A stretch of 64,000 nucleotides of DNA from Nectonema munidae (Eukaryota > Nematomorpha > Nectonematoida > Nectonematidae). Where the stretch lies: NCBI GenBank assembly GCA_030549495.1, contig JAUIRK010000536.1, forward strand, positions 1 through 64,000, read 5' to 3'. The translations under genes were made by a program, and so were the position numbers. The notes below the pieces were generated by a model. The model was not told the origin of the DNA and did not search any database. It worked only from the letters and a program-made list of their open reading frames with translations. Shown here piece by piece: positions 36,442 through 47,171 of the stretch; within the stretch, counting starts at the first letter, position 1, and each line of letters starts with the position of its first letter.

Positions 36442-38161
36442 TAGGGGCCTAGCCAGGATTTTCAAAGTGGAACTCTAGAAGTAAGCAGGTGGAACTACCT
36501 GTGGGACCACGCCCGTAAAATAGAATAAGATTATCTCCAATAATATACATATGATTGAATAAGACATTTCTTTTAAAATAACTAATTACATTACATGAGG
36601 AGACTAATTAAAAAAAAACTCCATTCTTCTTGGCATTAGAGAATTCTCGAACCACTCTTGTTATTTCTATAGGATGAGTTTTGTGGATATGTAGAATCGC
36701 CAAGGATGATTAGCTGTTGTGTCATTGTGTTTCTCAAACCTAGTTTGATGAGCTTGAAGACAATGAAACAGCTATGCACTTAGAGACTGGATATATGTGG
36801 AATTGCTCTTTAGTTGCATCAAAATCATGCTGATAATGACTGTATATGTTGTCAATGTGAACTTCCATTAAATCTCATAGTGAGTTTGGTATCAAGTACA
36901 GAGCTTGCAATCCTGAGAGTGAAGCAATAGGTTTCCAATATTCATTGACTGTTTCTGCCTCTATGTTATCTCGTTGGGCTTGACGTTCAACTCTTTGTGA
37001 CTTCTTTGGGGTAACATCATATTTTGTATCAATATTCTTTGCTTTAGTGTACAGATCATTCCAAATCTATTCATCATTTCTTAAAACTTTCAAAGATTGA
37101 TAAGCAAGCACTTGTTTTTTGGGATGCTTCGACAAGGTTCAGGCTTTGTTTTAGTAGAAACCTTGCCAGTCGATGAGTGTATACTCAGGTACAACTAGGG
37201 TAAGAATGGAATCTCGTTTTGTTGTTGCAGAAGCAAAACAACGAGCTTTGTTATTTCCGTTTTCTCCAAATTCCTCAAGAGTGTCAACGGTCACAACAAA
37301 AGCTTTTCACAGGACACTCAGACTATCAGCTCGGGAGGTCCACTTTGTGTCACTGAGTGGCTTTAATTTTGTGCGATCACCCATCTATTCTCTCAACTTC
37401 TCATTCTGGTGAAGATATTTTTGAAAATGAAGACTACGTTTAGCTGAATACTCAATCTTCTTTTTAGTATCCAAAACATTTCAAACAATCTTCACATCAT
37501 AAGAGTGGCCAAGGCACAAATTGAACACATGTGGTCTACAATGGACCTATCTTGCTAGATGATAAGGTTCTCGAACCCTTGTTTGTACAGAAGATACTTG
37601 ACCACTAATCACTGCTGCACCATCATATCCCTGAGCTCGCATTTTTTCAATCAATTTGTCCAGGCTTCCGCAGTTGCACTACCATCAGCATGAACAAACG
37701 TGAGAAACTCTTCCCGCTGAGTATGTTTATTATTCTTATCTTTATGGATGAAACGAAGACATGCAGATATTTGTTCTTTCATTCCAACAATCCACAGCAT
37801 TGCAATCTTGGATGATTGACCCCTTGTTTGGTCATCAGGTCCAAAAGTTCATTTTGAATCTCCAGTGATCTGTATTTAGCATTTCCCTGTGCAAATGAGT
37901 GATCACTCAACACCTTGTTATACTTGGCTCTCTAGTTGACTAATGCAGAAAACTTACTTGCTGTACAGCCAACAGGCGAGAAATCAGCGCCGGTAGCTCG
38001 GACGTTAATCTTTTGTTAAACAAACAAAGACTCTGTGGATAATTTACACTGACGGGACACCTTTGGGATTTAGTGGTGTATGATGCCGCTGAAATGCCAA
38101 AATTTTACCCCCTTTGGCAAAAATTTGGTACGCTACAGCGTACCGCCTGGCTAAGCCCCTG
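36442..38161 (-). mobile_element. Decayed hAT transposon with transposase remains
   Basis: The left end TAGGGGCCTAGCCAGG and the right end CCTGGCTAAGCCCCTG are inverted copies and match the widespread CAGGGGCGTAGCCAGG hAT tip. Between them the minus strand encodes pieces of a hAT transposase of the DUF4371/zinc-finger MYM-like group: an EKMRAQGYDGAAVISGQVSS segment followed by RPHVFNLCLGHS, and further on KSQRVERQAQRDNIEAETVN. Stops and frame changes are frequent, so it is inactive. Flanking octamers do not match convincingly. The plus-strand frame at 37173-37412 is a shadow. Confidence 0.85.
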
Positions 38162-38311
38162 CATAGCAAAGTGTTTCTATGAAAATTGATTGCAAAAAAA
38201 CAAAAATTTTATTCAGGATACAAATATTTAAAGCGATCTAATTTGTTTCAAATATTTAATGGCTAAATTTATTAGGTGTAATTGTTACAGAACCATCGTT
38301 TCCATATCAAC

Positions 38312-39898
38312 TTAACTTTTTTTCAGAAGATAAGGAGTGTGTTCGTGTGGAAGAGCATTTTTGAGTGGGTAGAATGTGTGATTGACGTTGTAATTCAAAA
38401 GATTGACAAGCGAAGAAGTGTATACATCACTAAATCTGATTAATCTCCTAGTGAAGTATGTTGGATTGTGGTGCGTTCGGAATAAACTTCCAAAATTTTT
38501 GTTAAACATGTTTTTACGCTTATTCCTAATTTCATTTCTTTCTTCTTTCCAAGCCGATATGATCTTATCATTATTGTTCAAGGAGTTCGTTTCAGGATTT
38601 GAGTCTTGGAAGTAAGCAATCAATTCTTCCAGGCAGTCACACCACAAACTAAGCTTCTTGAATTCAACGCTACATTGAATATTGATTTCATTTTCTAATT
38701 CTGGAATGATGGCTCCCGTTCGCCACCCATGCTTTAGAGAGGGATCCGCTAAATCACTGTAAACATGGTCTCCAAAATATAAAACACTTCCTCCCTTCCA
38801 GCCAGTCATTTCTTTGAAAGCGGACAAATTTCCGTGAACGTACACACTTCCTTTATTCAGCTCCGAAATCGTGTTCCACGAGTACGCGTTGTAGCCTGTG
38901 ATGGCAAATCTGAAAGGTCTTCTATTCTCGGAGGCAAAAAATTTGGGCTTTGCAGCTTCACAAACAACAACATCAAATAGGTCGCGCCAATCATGACCAA
39001 TCATGTATGACATGCCTGCATTGATGAAAGCAAAGGGACTATTGGACAAGAGAAAAAGCTTTTTCCCGTTCATACTTAAAAATTCCAGTAGGTTTCTCAA
39101 TCTAGTGGACTTATTCAGAAATCTTTCCAAGTTGGCTTGTATGTGATTGTGCAAAATGCCCGAAGTGTGTAGCATTTGAACGCACTTGTTGACATCGTGA
39201 TAAACATATTCAGCGTCATAAGTCAAGGCGTTCTCCTGAAAATACTGTATGATATTTGCAATCACCATCACTTGCCCCAGAGCAAAAAAATCCATGAACT
39301 GGAACATTCGCTGGCTGTTGCTTTGGTAATCGCTAAGACGATTCACAGGCACGTGCCCGCCTTGATAAATCCTTTCAAAGTCTTCATTAGAAATGCTATT
39401 CAGGCCCAGATGAACACTTCCCCTCTCAATAACTTGGTATGAATCAATCTTCATTAACAAGCTATGCTTTACATCATAGTGTAGGCCACGAATCGGAAAC
39501 CCTGGATCATAAAATAGGTATTTAATGCCTTTGGGATAGTTGTACAAATTGATCAATGACTCTACAGCTAAGTTGTAAATGACATACTGGATTTCATTGG
39601 TGTATTCTGCGATTGTGTAGTCGTAGTCAAAGCCAAGCGCTTTAATTTTATACATATTCAGTTCATTATTCGCAAAGATGCTTTTAACGCAAACATTATC
39701 CATCATTTCGCTCTTTTTCATCGCCATCTCCTTCATTTTTTCATATGTACCTTGTCTATCTTCCCAAGATTTTGCCGAAAAATGATGAGGAGGTTCGTGA
39801 TGATTGCAGCAATACGCTTCTTTTTGAATCGAAAAATTGCCATATTTATAATTTGAAGGCCAAAAAAGTACGCTTTTAACTCTTTGGAGAAATCGCAT
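38312..39898 (-). CDS. NT5DC2/3: NT5DC2/NT5DC3-type HAD 5'-nucleotidase domain protein
   Basis: An intronless frame of 528 residues from ATG at 39898. It matches the vertebrate NT5DC2/NT5DC3 pair along almost its full length, including conserved blocks GFDYDYTIAEY, DPGFPIRGLHYD, LFLLSNSPFAF, MIGHDWRDLFDVVV, VLYFGDHVYSDLADPSLKHG, WRTGAIIPELE and GSLFRTHHNPTYF. HAD motif I is the DYD at residues 91-93 (DxD). Motif II is the Ser-Asn of LLSNSP and motif IV the GDH of YFGDHVYSD. The first 20 residues (MRFLQRVKSVLFWPSNYKYG) are basic and hydrophobic without acids, so mitochondrial import is plausible. Enzymatic activity of this subgroup is not well established. AATAAA on the minus strand lies near 38274. 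The lack of introns contrasts with neighbours but no poly(A) remnant proves retroposition. Confidence 0.95.
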   Translation of the reverse strand: MRFLQRVKSVLFWPSNYKYGNFSIQKEAYCCNHHEPPHHFSAKSWEDRQGTYEKMKEMAMKKSEMMDNVCVKSIFANNELNMYKIKALGFDYDYTIAEYTNEIQYVIYNLAVESLINLYNYPKGIKYLFYDPGFPIRGLHYDVKHSLLMKIDSYQVIERGSVHLGLNSISNEDFERIYQGGHVPVNRLSDYQSNSQRMFQFMDFFALGQVMVIANIIQYFQENALTYDAEYVYHDVNKCVQMLHTSGILHNHIQANLERFLNKSTRLRNLLEFLSMNGKKLFLLSNSPFAFINAGMSYMIGHDWRDLFDVVVCEAAKPKFFASENRRPFRFAITGYNAYSWNTISELNKGSVYVHGNLSAFKEMTGWKGGSVLYFGDHVYSDLADPSLKHGWRTGAIIPELENEINIQCSVEFKKLSLWCDCLEELIAYFQDSNPETNSLNNNDKIISAWKEERNEIRNKRKNMFNKNFGSLFRTHHNPTYFTRRLIRFSDVYTSSLVNLLNYNVNHTFYPLKNALPHEHTPYLLKKS

Positions 39899-40069
39899 TA
39901 CAAATTCAAAGTGTTTATAGATTGCAAGGAGTTTGTTTGCAAAAGCAGATTTGTTTGAAGTTTATACAGCGAAAAGGATGAGCTTAAACTTTCCATTAAA
40001 ATCTAAATGATTAAATAATTTACATTAAATTAATTGAGAATTGTTAAATGTTTTGACAATACTATTATT

Positions 40070-40440
40070 ATACCATTTTTAGTTCTATTTTGTCCTTTTA
40101 CAATTCTGTTTCCTTCTAATTTTTAGTTTTTCATTTGTTATATTTATATATAATATATATTGATATCGCTTTATAAATTTAGTATTTGAAAAAGTTAAGA
40201 AACGAATATAAAATTTATTTGGGAAATAATTAAAATAATTTAGTTTCTGATTTTCTGACAAAATACAAAAAATTTCATCGTGTCAATGGTCAAAATATCA
40301 AAAAATTAAAAACATTACATGTCAAAATAATATAAATATAACAAATGAAAAACTAAAATTTAAAAAAAGTTGAAGGAAACAGAATTGGAAAAAGGCAAAG
40401 TAAAATTGCCAAAGGACAAAATAGAACTAAAGATGGTAAA
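40070..40440. repeat. Inverted repeat upstream of the NT5DC gene
   Basis: The segment at 40073-40150 recurs in reverse complement at 40331-40440, sharing ATAACAAATGAAAAACTAAA, GGAAACAGAATTG and GGACAAAATAGAACTAAA. The right arm contains small insertions. Beyond it, 40540-41060 has many irregular repeats of a GAGTGACAAAAA-like motif. The open frame 40370-40693 starts inside the arm. Its middle part (residues ~25-75, with RYDRLPVETRHIIRFQHVWH) has no match I recognise, and I do not call it a gene. Confidence 0.7.
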
Positions 40441-41060
40441 TATAAAGTTACCCATTGAAAAGTTAGTTGATTATGCAAAGCAATTTATTCAAACACGATA
40501 TGATCGCCTTCCAGTTGAAACTCGACACATCATTAGATTCCAACATGTGTGGCATAGGGGAGCCGCTCAAAAGAGCCATAAATTAAAAGATTTACATGAC
40601 AGAGTGACAAAAAAAATAAAATTTAAAAGAGTGACAAATCAAAAAGTAACAATAAATGACAAAATTGAAAAGACTGACAAATCAGAAGAATGACAAAAAT
40701 GGCAAAAATTAAGAGTGACATGACAAATGAATGAGAAAAATAGCAAATATCAAAAGAGTTACAATACAAAAGATTCATAAAAATCGGTTATTATTTTTAC
40801 AAATTTATATTAAGTAAATAGATGCTTCATTTTGTCTTAGAAAATTTATATCCAAATTTTTAATTGAATAAGAACAAATTTTAATTTATGGTTAATTTTT
40901 ACATATCAACTTTCATCATTTTCTAAATTATATTAAACTTACCTTTTTATTGTATATAATTTGAAATTTTTTTGAAAGGCGACATGATAAAAGAGTGACA
41001 AAAAATATTGAAATTCAAAGGAGTGATATGACAAAAAATACGAAAATTTATAAGAGTTTT

Positions 41061-42265
41061 AATAGCACTCACTCAAGTTTCTAAATAATTTAATAGAAGA
41101 CTTCAACAATAACTCTAACATGAATAAATAACCAACTGAAAAATTAATAATTAACTAGCTCACTAACTAACTAAACAAACAAACAAATTAACAAAGTTGT
41201 CAGTCATTTGAGTTGCAATTTGTAATACAAAATTGAAAAATTTTCTTATATTTTATTAGCAAAAAAATACAAATCATTATTTATTATTTATATTTATTCA
41301 AAAAATAACTTTTAAAAATATTTGAGCATTAAAAGTTTTGCAAGGAAGCTTTGTTCTTTTTTTAAAAGAAACATTAAAGCGATTAAAAAAAGGTTTTTCT
41401 GATTCAGTTATTTTTAAAATTAAAAATTTTTAAGTTATTTCGCTTACAATATTTTTAATTAATTTTTTTTTCAAGAATTTAAAAGCTCGTGATCTTTCAT
41501 TTAATTTCAAGAGTAAATATATTTTATTCTATTTTTCATTAAATAAAATATTTGCTAAATTTTTACTTTAAAAGTTTTTATAGAAAAACATGAAAATTCA
41601 TTTGATTCTCGGTACCGCGAACCGGAATTGAGAACTTGTGTTTCAACACCAGCGTCGTATGATTTTATTATCGAACCCAAATAAAAAAGATGCTTGGCAT
41701 ATAGCATTTCATATTCAAGTAAAATGTTTTCAAATTACAGTCATATGTTTTAGGAGAAATTTTTTTATCTTTAGGTTCAACTTGAAATTTTTTATCTAAA
41801 ATGATTTTTTTTAACAATTCCTATTTTTTAACTCTATTTTTAATGGCTTTGAAAATACTTGAATTTTTTATAGAGGGAAGGATAAACATTACTCTACCTA
41901 CACATCTATTACAAATAAGAGTTCTAAAATGGGAATTTCGGAACTTTAAAATCAACTTTTGTAACAAATTTTTTAACTTCAAACGAAAAATTTAAAAAAC
42001 TAAATTAAAATCTTTTATAAAATTAGAAATCATATTCATTTAACGATAACTGTATTTTATTTTAGATTCACCAAGTCGCCTAAAACAATGCGATTGTGTC
42101 ATTTCATTTATTCCAGTTATGATGCAATCAACATCATTATCGGAATTTTCTGAAAGTTGTCTTCGAGCTGATCATTTTATTTAAAAAAAAGCTTGTTCAA
42201 TAGGGTTAATCATTAACGAACATGGAGATAAATACTTAAATGTAACATCCAAAACTGTGAAGTAA
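41061..42265. other. AT-rich intergenic DNA
   Basis: No gene, RNA or clear repeat. A GC-richer patch at 41605-41690 with CCGCGAACCGG may be a very old SINE-like piece. Confidence 0.4.
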
Positions 42266-42308
42266 AGGGGAGTGTTTTCATCGTAAAAGCATAATTGCGC
42301 CATTTTAT
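42266..42308 (-). mobile_element. SINE-A tail fragment
   Basis: GGAGTGTTTTCATCG followed by AAAAGCATAATTGCGCC matches the 3' end of the SINE-A copies at 25.98 and 30.17 kb. The rest of the copy is missing or unrecognisable. Confidence 0.5.
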
Positions 42309-42514
42309 ATTCCTAACCCCGTATCAATATAGAGAACAAAATTTTGAAATATATTTTTTGAACCTAAATTATTATATAAAAAAAAGTAACTATTTTAAAA
42401 AACAAGGTAACTTACTATAGAATTAGAAATGAAGTAAAGTAGCAAACATACATTAGCCAACTCAAATTTCAAGAATTTTAGATTCAATTTAAAAACATTT
42501 CACTTGAATTTAAG

Positions 42515-42790
42515 AGTGCTGTGTTGTGAGCTTCCTTCTGTATGGAGCTGACACTTGGACCACATACACACGGCACGAGAGAAAGCTGAATGCATTTTAT
42601 ATGCATTGCATGCCAAACATACTCGCTATCTCGAGGAAAGGCAGAATAAGAAATGAAGTTCTTGCTCGTACAAGCAGTGTTTCAATGTTCTAGATGCTGA
42701 AAGTGAAGGGGTGCGTTAAGTTGGATTGGGCATGAGCATAGGCAATGCAAGTAGAGATGTGATTAAGAGTTTTAAATCATATTAAAAAGA
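42515..42790 (+). mobile_element. LINE C-terminal fragment
   Basis: The plus strand encodes LLYGADTWTTYTRHERKLNA followed by MHCMPNILAISRKGRIRNEV. This is the signature of the region after the reverse transcriptase in many LINE proteins (LLYGSETWT...LxxFHMRCLRxIL). Stops are present and both ends are missing. Confidence 0.75.
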
Positions 42791-42939
42791 AAATGCAATT
42801 TGCTGAAAGTGAATCAAAATTTCGGTGTTAAAACAAATTAATTCGCATAAATTAAACTTAAATTTGAAAAAAATTTCTGCAAGTTAATCATGCTACGAGA
42901 GGAAAGAAAAAATGAAGAGACACTAGATCGATGCAAAAT

Positions 42940-43641
42940 TTATTTAATAAAAAAGCGAAAGAGATTAAAATCAACAAAGAAACTATTAATTTTTGATGCT
43001 TTTGTGTCATCAAGGTATTGTTGATGTGAATACTTAGCAAAGTCTTCCAAATGAGCAAAGCCGAAAAGCAAACATACGCAGTGGAAGAAAGAAAATAGGA
43101 TGAAACTCAAGACGAATGCTATGAGAGCAGAAGCAAACATGCCCGAAAAGCCCTTAGATGCAAATTTGGAAGCTCCACAAAAGAAAGCAAAAGATATAGG
43201 CAAATGGAAAATTGATGCTTTTTCGCGGAACTGCGTCAGAAAGAACATGGAAAAGATGGAGCAGGTAGAGAGAACGCCACATGAAAAGCTGTTTCTCAGA
43301 CCTTGCAACACGGATTTCAAGAGGATGAAGTGAAAGCGGCGCTTGTGCGCATCGTACGCAGACTCAAAAAGAGTGACCTGGTTGGAGTGGTTGAAGTGTT
43401 GAAGAGCGAGCTCTTTCACTGCTTTCTTCTTGAAGAAAAATGCAAAAACTGCGACACTGAATGACAGCTTCTTGACAAAGAGCATTTGATAGGAGGGATA
43501 GCCTTCTTTGGTTTGCTTGGTCACGAGTGTCCAACTTTTTTTACACTTTGTCCAAAATTTGTGAAAGTGGAATGCAGAAGATGATGATGAAGGAAGAAAA
43601 GCTCCTAAAGAAACACTACCACCACCTTCATCACGATGCAT
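42940..43641 (-). CDS. Small membrane protein, TIMMDC1-like (Tim17/22/23 superfamily) candidate
   Basis: An intronless frame of 233 residues from ATG at 43641, clearly richer in G+C than the flanks, with AATAAA overlapping the stop at 42940. Hydrophobic segments lie at about residues 55-70, 118-136, 146-158 and 165-192. I aligned it by eye with TIMMDC1, a mitochondrial inner-membrane factor for complex I assembly. The order is a first helix followed by lysines (70-73), H-x-x-H-S near 82-87, an F-E-S-A-Y-D-A stretch at 92-98, an R-x-K turn at 139-141, then G-x-x-K and K-G-F-S-G-M at 156-168. Spacing agrees well but identity is low, and glycines typical of Tim17-type helices are largely replaced. 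The alternative is an unrelated multi-pass membrane protein. That it is a real gene is more certain than its name. Confidence 0.5.
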   Translation of the reverse strand: MHRDEGGGSVSLGAFLPSSSSSAFHFHKFWTKCKKSWTLVTKQTKEGYPSYQMLFVKKLSFSVAVFAFFFKKKAVKELALQHFNHSNQVTLFESAYDAHKRRFHFILLKSVLQGLRNSFSCGVLSTCSIFSMFFLTQFREKASIFHLPISFAFFCGASKFASKGFSGMFASALIAFVLSFILFSFFHCVCLLFGFAHLEDFAKYSHQQYLDDTKASKINSFFVDFNLFRFFIK

Positions 43642-44729
43642 TATTTCTTAGTATCTAAAGTAATTAAAGTGAGAAGAGGTGGCGAGTCGAAGAATCAAAG
43701 GTTAGACGACCTACGATTCATACGCTGATTTTTAGTGGGCGGTGCCTTGCCCTCGCATTTTATGCATCTTGTGCTAATGTTAACTTGCGCCTTCTTAACT
43801 CTAGATATAGTAGCAGGGTTGTGGAGTCTAATGAAATTTAGAATTTTTGTATTAAAAAAAGATTTTCTAAGTATTTAAAATAATAGTTCGTTTGTCTGTC
43901 TGTTTGTCGTTGGAAGCATTTTCATTGGTTCAAATATAATTAGCGATTTACATAAAATTGACCAATCAATTGAGAGATCATCAGACTAAAAATACACACA
44001 AAACATACAGTAGAGCGAAGCAAGGAACAACCACGGGACCAGTTAGTATTAAATATTAAATAAAAAGTTTGATTTTAAAAGACAATATTATAAAATCGGT
44101 CGGGTTTAAATTTTCTTCCAATTCCACCTTTGTTTGACTCACATTTGTATTTAATGTAGTTTGAAAAATTGTAAATTAAGGTCATGAAAAGTTATAAATT
44201 ATTAGACTCTTATAATGAATCAAAAAATTAGATATATTATTAATAAATGAAGCAGATGTGTTGGCTCATTATACTTACAAAGTAGAGTACCGGGAGAAAG
44301 CCAAACGGGAATTGTCTCCCGTGGTAAATTCCACGCAACACCACTCCACTTATAAATTCAAATAATTTAATATCGCTACCGTATAACAAAAACAAGTTGT
44401 TTATGTCCTAAATAAATAAAAAGGTGCTGTTGAACAATGAAAATTTTGGGTTTGTAAAAATTGTAGGGTGTTCCTTGAAATTTCATAAAAAATTCCTCTT
44501 TTCCCTTCGATTTTTCTCCAAGCCAATAATTTTTTTGGTATTTTTTGTTGTTTTAGGTATTTTTCGAAATTTTATGCATCTAGATTCTAGCGCATTATTT
44601 TAGGTGTTTTAAGTGAATTACTACTAAAACACTTATTTTTAACATAGTACTTTTATTCAATGTTTTCTTTCTAATTTCAGATTGATATTTATATTTGTAT
44701 TACAAAAATTAAAATGGCTTCAAGAGGCC
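43642..44729. other. Intergenic DNA
   Basis: AT-rich. A GC-richer spot at 44288-44345 contains GGGAATTGTCTCCCGTGG, echoing the GTTGTCTCCCCGGAGG spot near 5023. No gene or RNA is recognised. Confidence 0.4.
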
Positions 44730-44840
44730 CCCTTCATAACCTAGCCTCTTCCTGCTTTATATGACTCCCTTCATAACCTAGCCTCTTCCTGCTTTATATG
44801 ACTCCCTTCATAATCAGGCCTCTTCCTGCTTTATATGTAG
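44730..44840. repeat. Three tandem copies of a 37-bp unit
   Basis: CCCTTCATAACCTAGCCTCT begins units at 44730, 44767 and 44804, each ending in CTGCTTTATATG. The third copy has small changes. The array lies directly before the broken repeat-encoded gene. Confidence 0.9.
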
Positions 44841-46745
44841 AGAGCACATTTTGGAAAGCAAAAAAATTTCCATGCAAACCTCTGTGAAAGTTTGCGAAGC
44901 TTACAGGTATTTTGGAATAGCAGTTGGTGATCAAGACAAGCCTTGGGCTTCTCGTTACGGTTTTCAACACGGTAAGAAGACTCTGGAATGGTGGCTTCGT
45001 GGTGAAAAAAGATGCATGAAATTTTCTTCTGGTTTGAACAGTCAGACCATTCGGCAAACTGTTTTTTCTGCTTGGTTGATGTAAGCAAAAAGAGAAAAGG
45101 AACGAATGCTGCTGCCATTGCGTATCCAGATATTCCATCATGACGAGTTCCATTCGACATTGCTCTAAATATCCTGTACCATTGCCGCTTACCCCAGCTT
45201 CAGAGGAAGAAAATGTTATGTAAGGAGGAAATGGATTCATACATGATGAACCAGAAAGAGTGCCTCACTTCCCAAATCAGAAAGAAATGAATGATTTAGA
45301 GATATGATGGGTCTGACTAAATCCAATGCAGAGTTTTTCATCTCCATAATGAAGCAATGGAATTTGATGAAGGAAGAAGTCCAAATTACAAGTCACTAAC
45401 TAGACATGAACCTTTCTCAGACTTTTACAGCCTTAAGGATGGTCTCTGTTCCTGCCATGGACGTACCTGGAATCTTTTCCACAATTGGGCTGCCTTTAGA
45501 GAAAGCTGTCTCCTTCATAATGGAAAGAAAAAAGATTACTATAGTGTAAAAACCTTAAAATACAAACAACACAATTAGTAAGTCATTAGTGATTTTAAAA
45601 TGGTGGCTTTTCTTCATGGACTACAAGGAGGATTTATAAAATACCGATGCTTTCTTTGTCTTTGGGCAGCAGGGCTACCACTAACAACAACAAACAAAGG
45701 AACTCGGAGCAGAGAACAGAATTTGTCCTTGGAAAGCGACACGTCATGTGGGAGCCTCTACTTGATCCTAAAATTGTCCTCATGCCTCAACTTCATGGTA
45801 TTGATGAAGCAGTTTGTGAAAGATCTCAAACAGGAATCAGCAGCTTTTCAGTATCTTCCTCAGTTTTTTTCCAAAATTATCTGACTTTTTTTTAGCGGAG
45901 CGCTTTTTCACCCAAAAACACATTCAAAAAATACCTAAAAACTACTTTTATTTGTAGTTTGAAGTAGTTTATTTGTAGTTTTATTAAATTATTTTTTTTC
46001 TTTTTTATATATATTTTATAATGAAAATAATATTTTAGTATGTAATGTACTAACTCTTGCTTTCGGCTTTACTAACTTCTAATATCCTTTACTTTTGAAC
46101 TCAATTGATTAATTGAAATTTTTTGTTAAATTTCACTGATTATTTGATTTAAATAGTTTCTGTTGCTACCTATGATGTTGTTTTTTGAATGTGTTTTTGG
46201 GTGAAAAGACGCTCCCTTTTTTTGTAGTAAATTGCTGAACTTTAATATTTCTGGCAATATAAAAAATATTTATAGTTACATATATGCTAAATGTACAAAA
46301 TATAAAAATTATAATAAACAAAAGAGTATTTGTGAAAACAAAAAGGCCAGGCCCGTTGGACCCATGTTTATCTAAATCGTATAGAAAATATGTTTGCCGC
46401 ATGGGGGTTAAAGCAGTTGTTAAGGGTTTCTTGGGCAACTACAGAGCAGAAAATTACCAGAAGCTTGTAAAAGATGTGATAAAGGTTCTTGAAGCAATGA
46501 GATGCAGAATATCTTTGAAACTCGACATGTTGGACGCTCATTTGAATAGATTCAAGGATAATATGGGCTTACTCCGAATAACAAGGCGAAAGATTCCAAC
46601 AAGATGTGAAGGAGATTGAGCGAAGGTATCAGAGCCATTATAATGATAAAATGATGGGAGACTATATTTGGGGTTTAGTGGGAGAATGTGACTTGGACTA
46701 AAACAGAAAATCAAGGAAATCCAGCCATTTTTAAAATTTGTATTT
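44840..46745 (+). pseudogene. Broken copy of an uncharacterised repeat-encoded arthropod protein
   Basis: Pieces in changing plus-strand frames spell one protein. They include YRYFGIAVGDQDKPWASRYG, HGKKTLEWWLRGEKRCMKF, VDVSKKRKGTNAAAIAYPDI, EPFSDFYSLKDGLC, FLHGLQGGF, a segment with QRTEFVLGKRHVMWEPL, VKGFLGNYRAENYQKLVKD, LDAHLNRFKDNMG and MGDYIWGLVGE. From memory these are parts of a long protein found in many copies in arthropod genomes, whose function is not known to me. A Cys/His-rich N-terminal part is suggested by relatives. The copy has several frame changes and stops, and is split at about 45896-46216 by a MITE. No terminal repeats of the carrier element were found. Confidence 0.65.
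45896..46216. mobile_element. MITE inserted in the broken repeat gene
   Basis: Left end GGAGCGCTTTTTCACCCAAA and right end TTTGGGTGAAAAGACGCTCC are inverted copies. The shared arm continues inward through AACACATTCAAAAAA, for about 38 matching positions. Flanks are T-runs, so the target duplication cannot be read reliably. The centre is AT-rich and non-coding. Confidence 0.85.
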
Positions 46746-47171
46746 ATTATACAAGTGCAAGTTCAGTTTTAATTTACTTCATTCGTTTTGCTATGAAATA
46801 AATTTATTTACTATGTTAATTAAATTTAATAAATTGAGAAAAAGCGAGTTTTTACTTAAAAAATATCAATCTCCTGACTACAAACCCAAACTTCTAATTA
46901 AATAATGTTGTTTTTTTCAAAATAATATAACATAACAAAACAGGAAATCACCATCAGAACCTGGGAACAAAAAGTGTGATACATTGTGAATCAATGTTAG
47001 TATTTAAAATACATTTTAAATAGTGATAATAAAAATTCATATAATGCTTATAATAATTGTTTTGAAAAAAAAGTAATGTATATTTAGACTTTTTTTCTTT
47101 ATTTTTATAACAAACATGGTTATTCATTCAAATTGATTATATATGAAACATTAAAGGTTTTTATGTGCATT
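46746..47171. other. Short intergenic spacer, 3' side of the CCCH gene
   Basis: AT-rich, with a minus-strand AATAAA near 47098-47104 that probably serves the zinc-finger gene. Nothing else is seen. Confidence 0.5.

Noticed and set aside
40370-40693. 107-residue basic frame considered as a gene
   Set aside because: Begins in an inverted-repeat arm and ends in TGACAAA repeats. No family was recognised.
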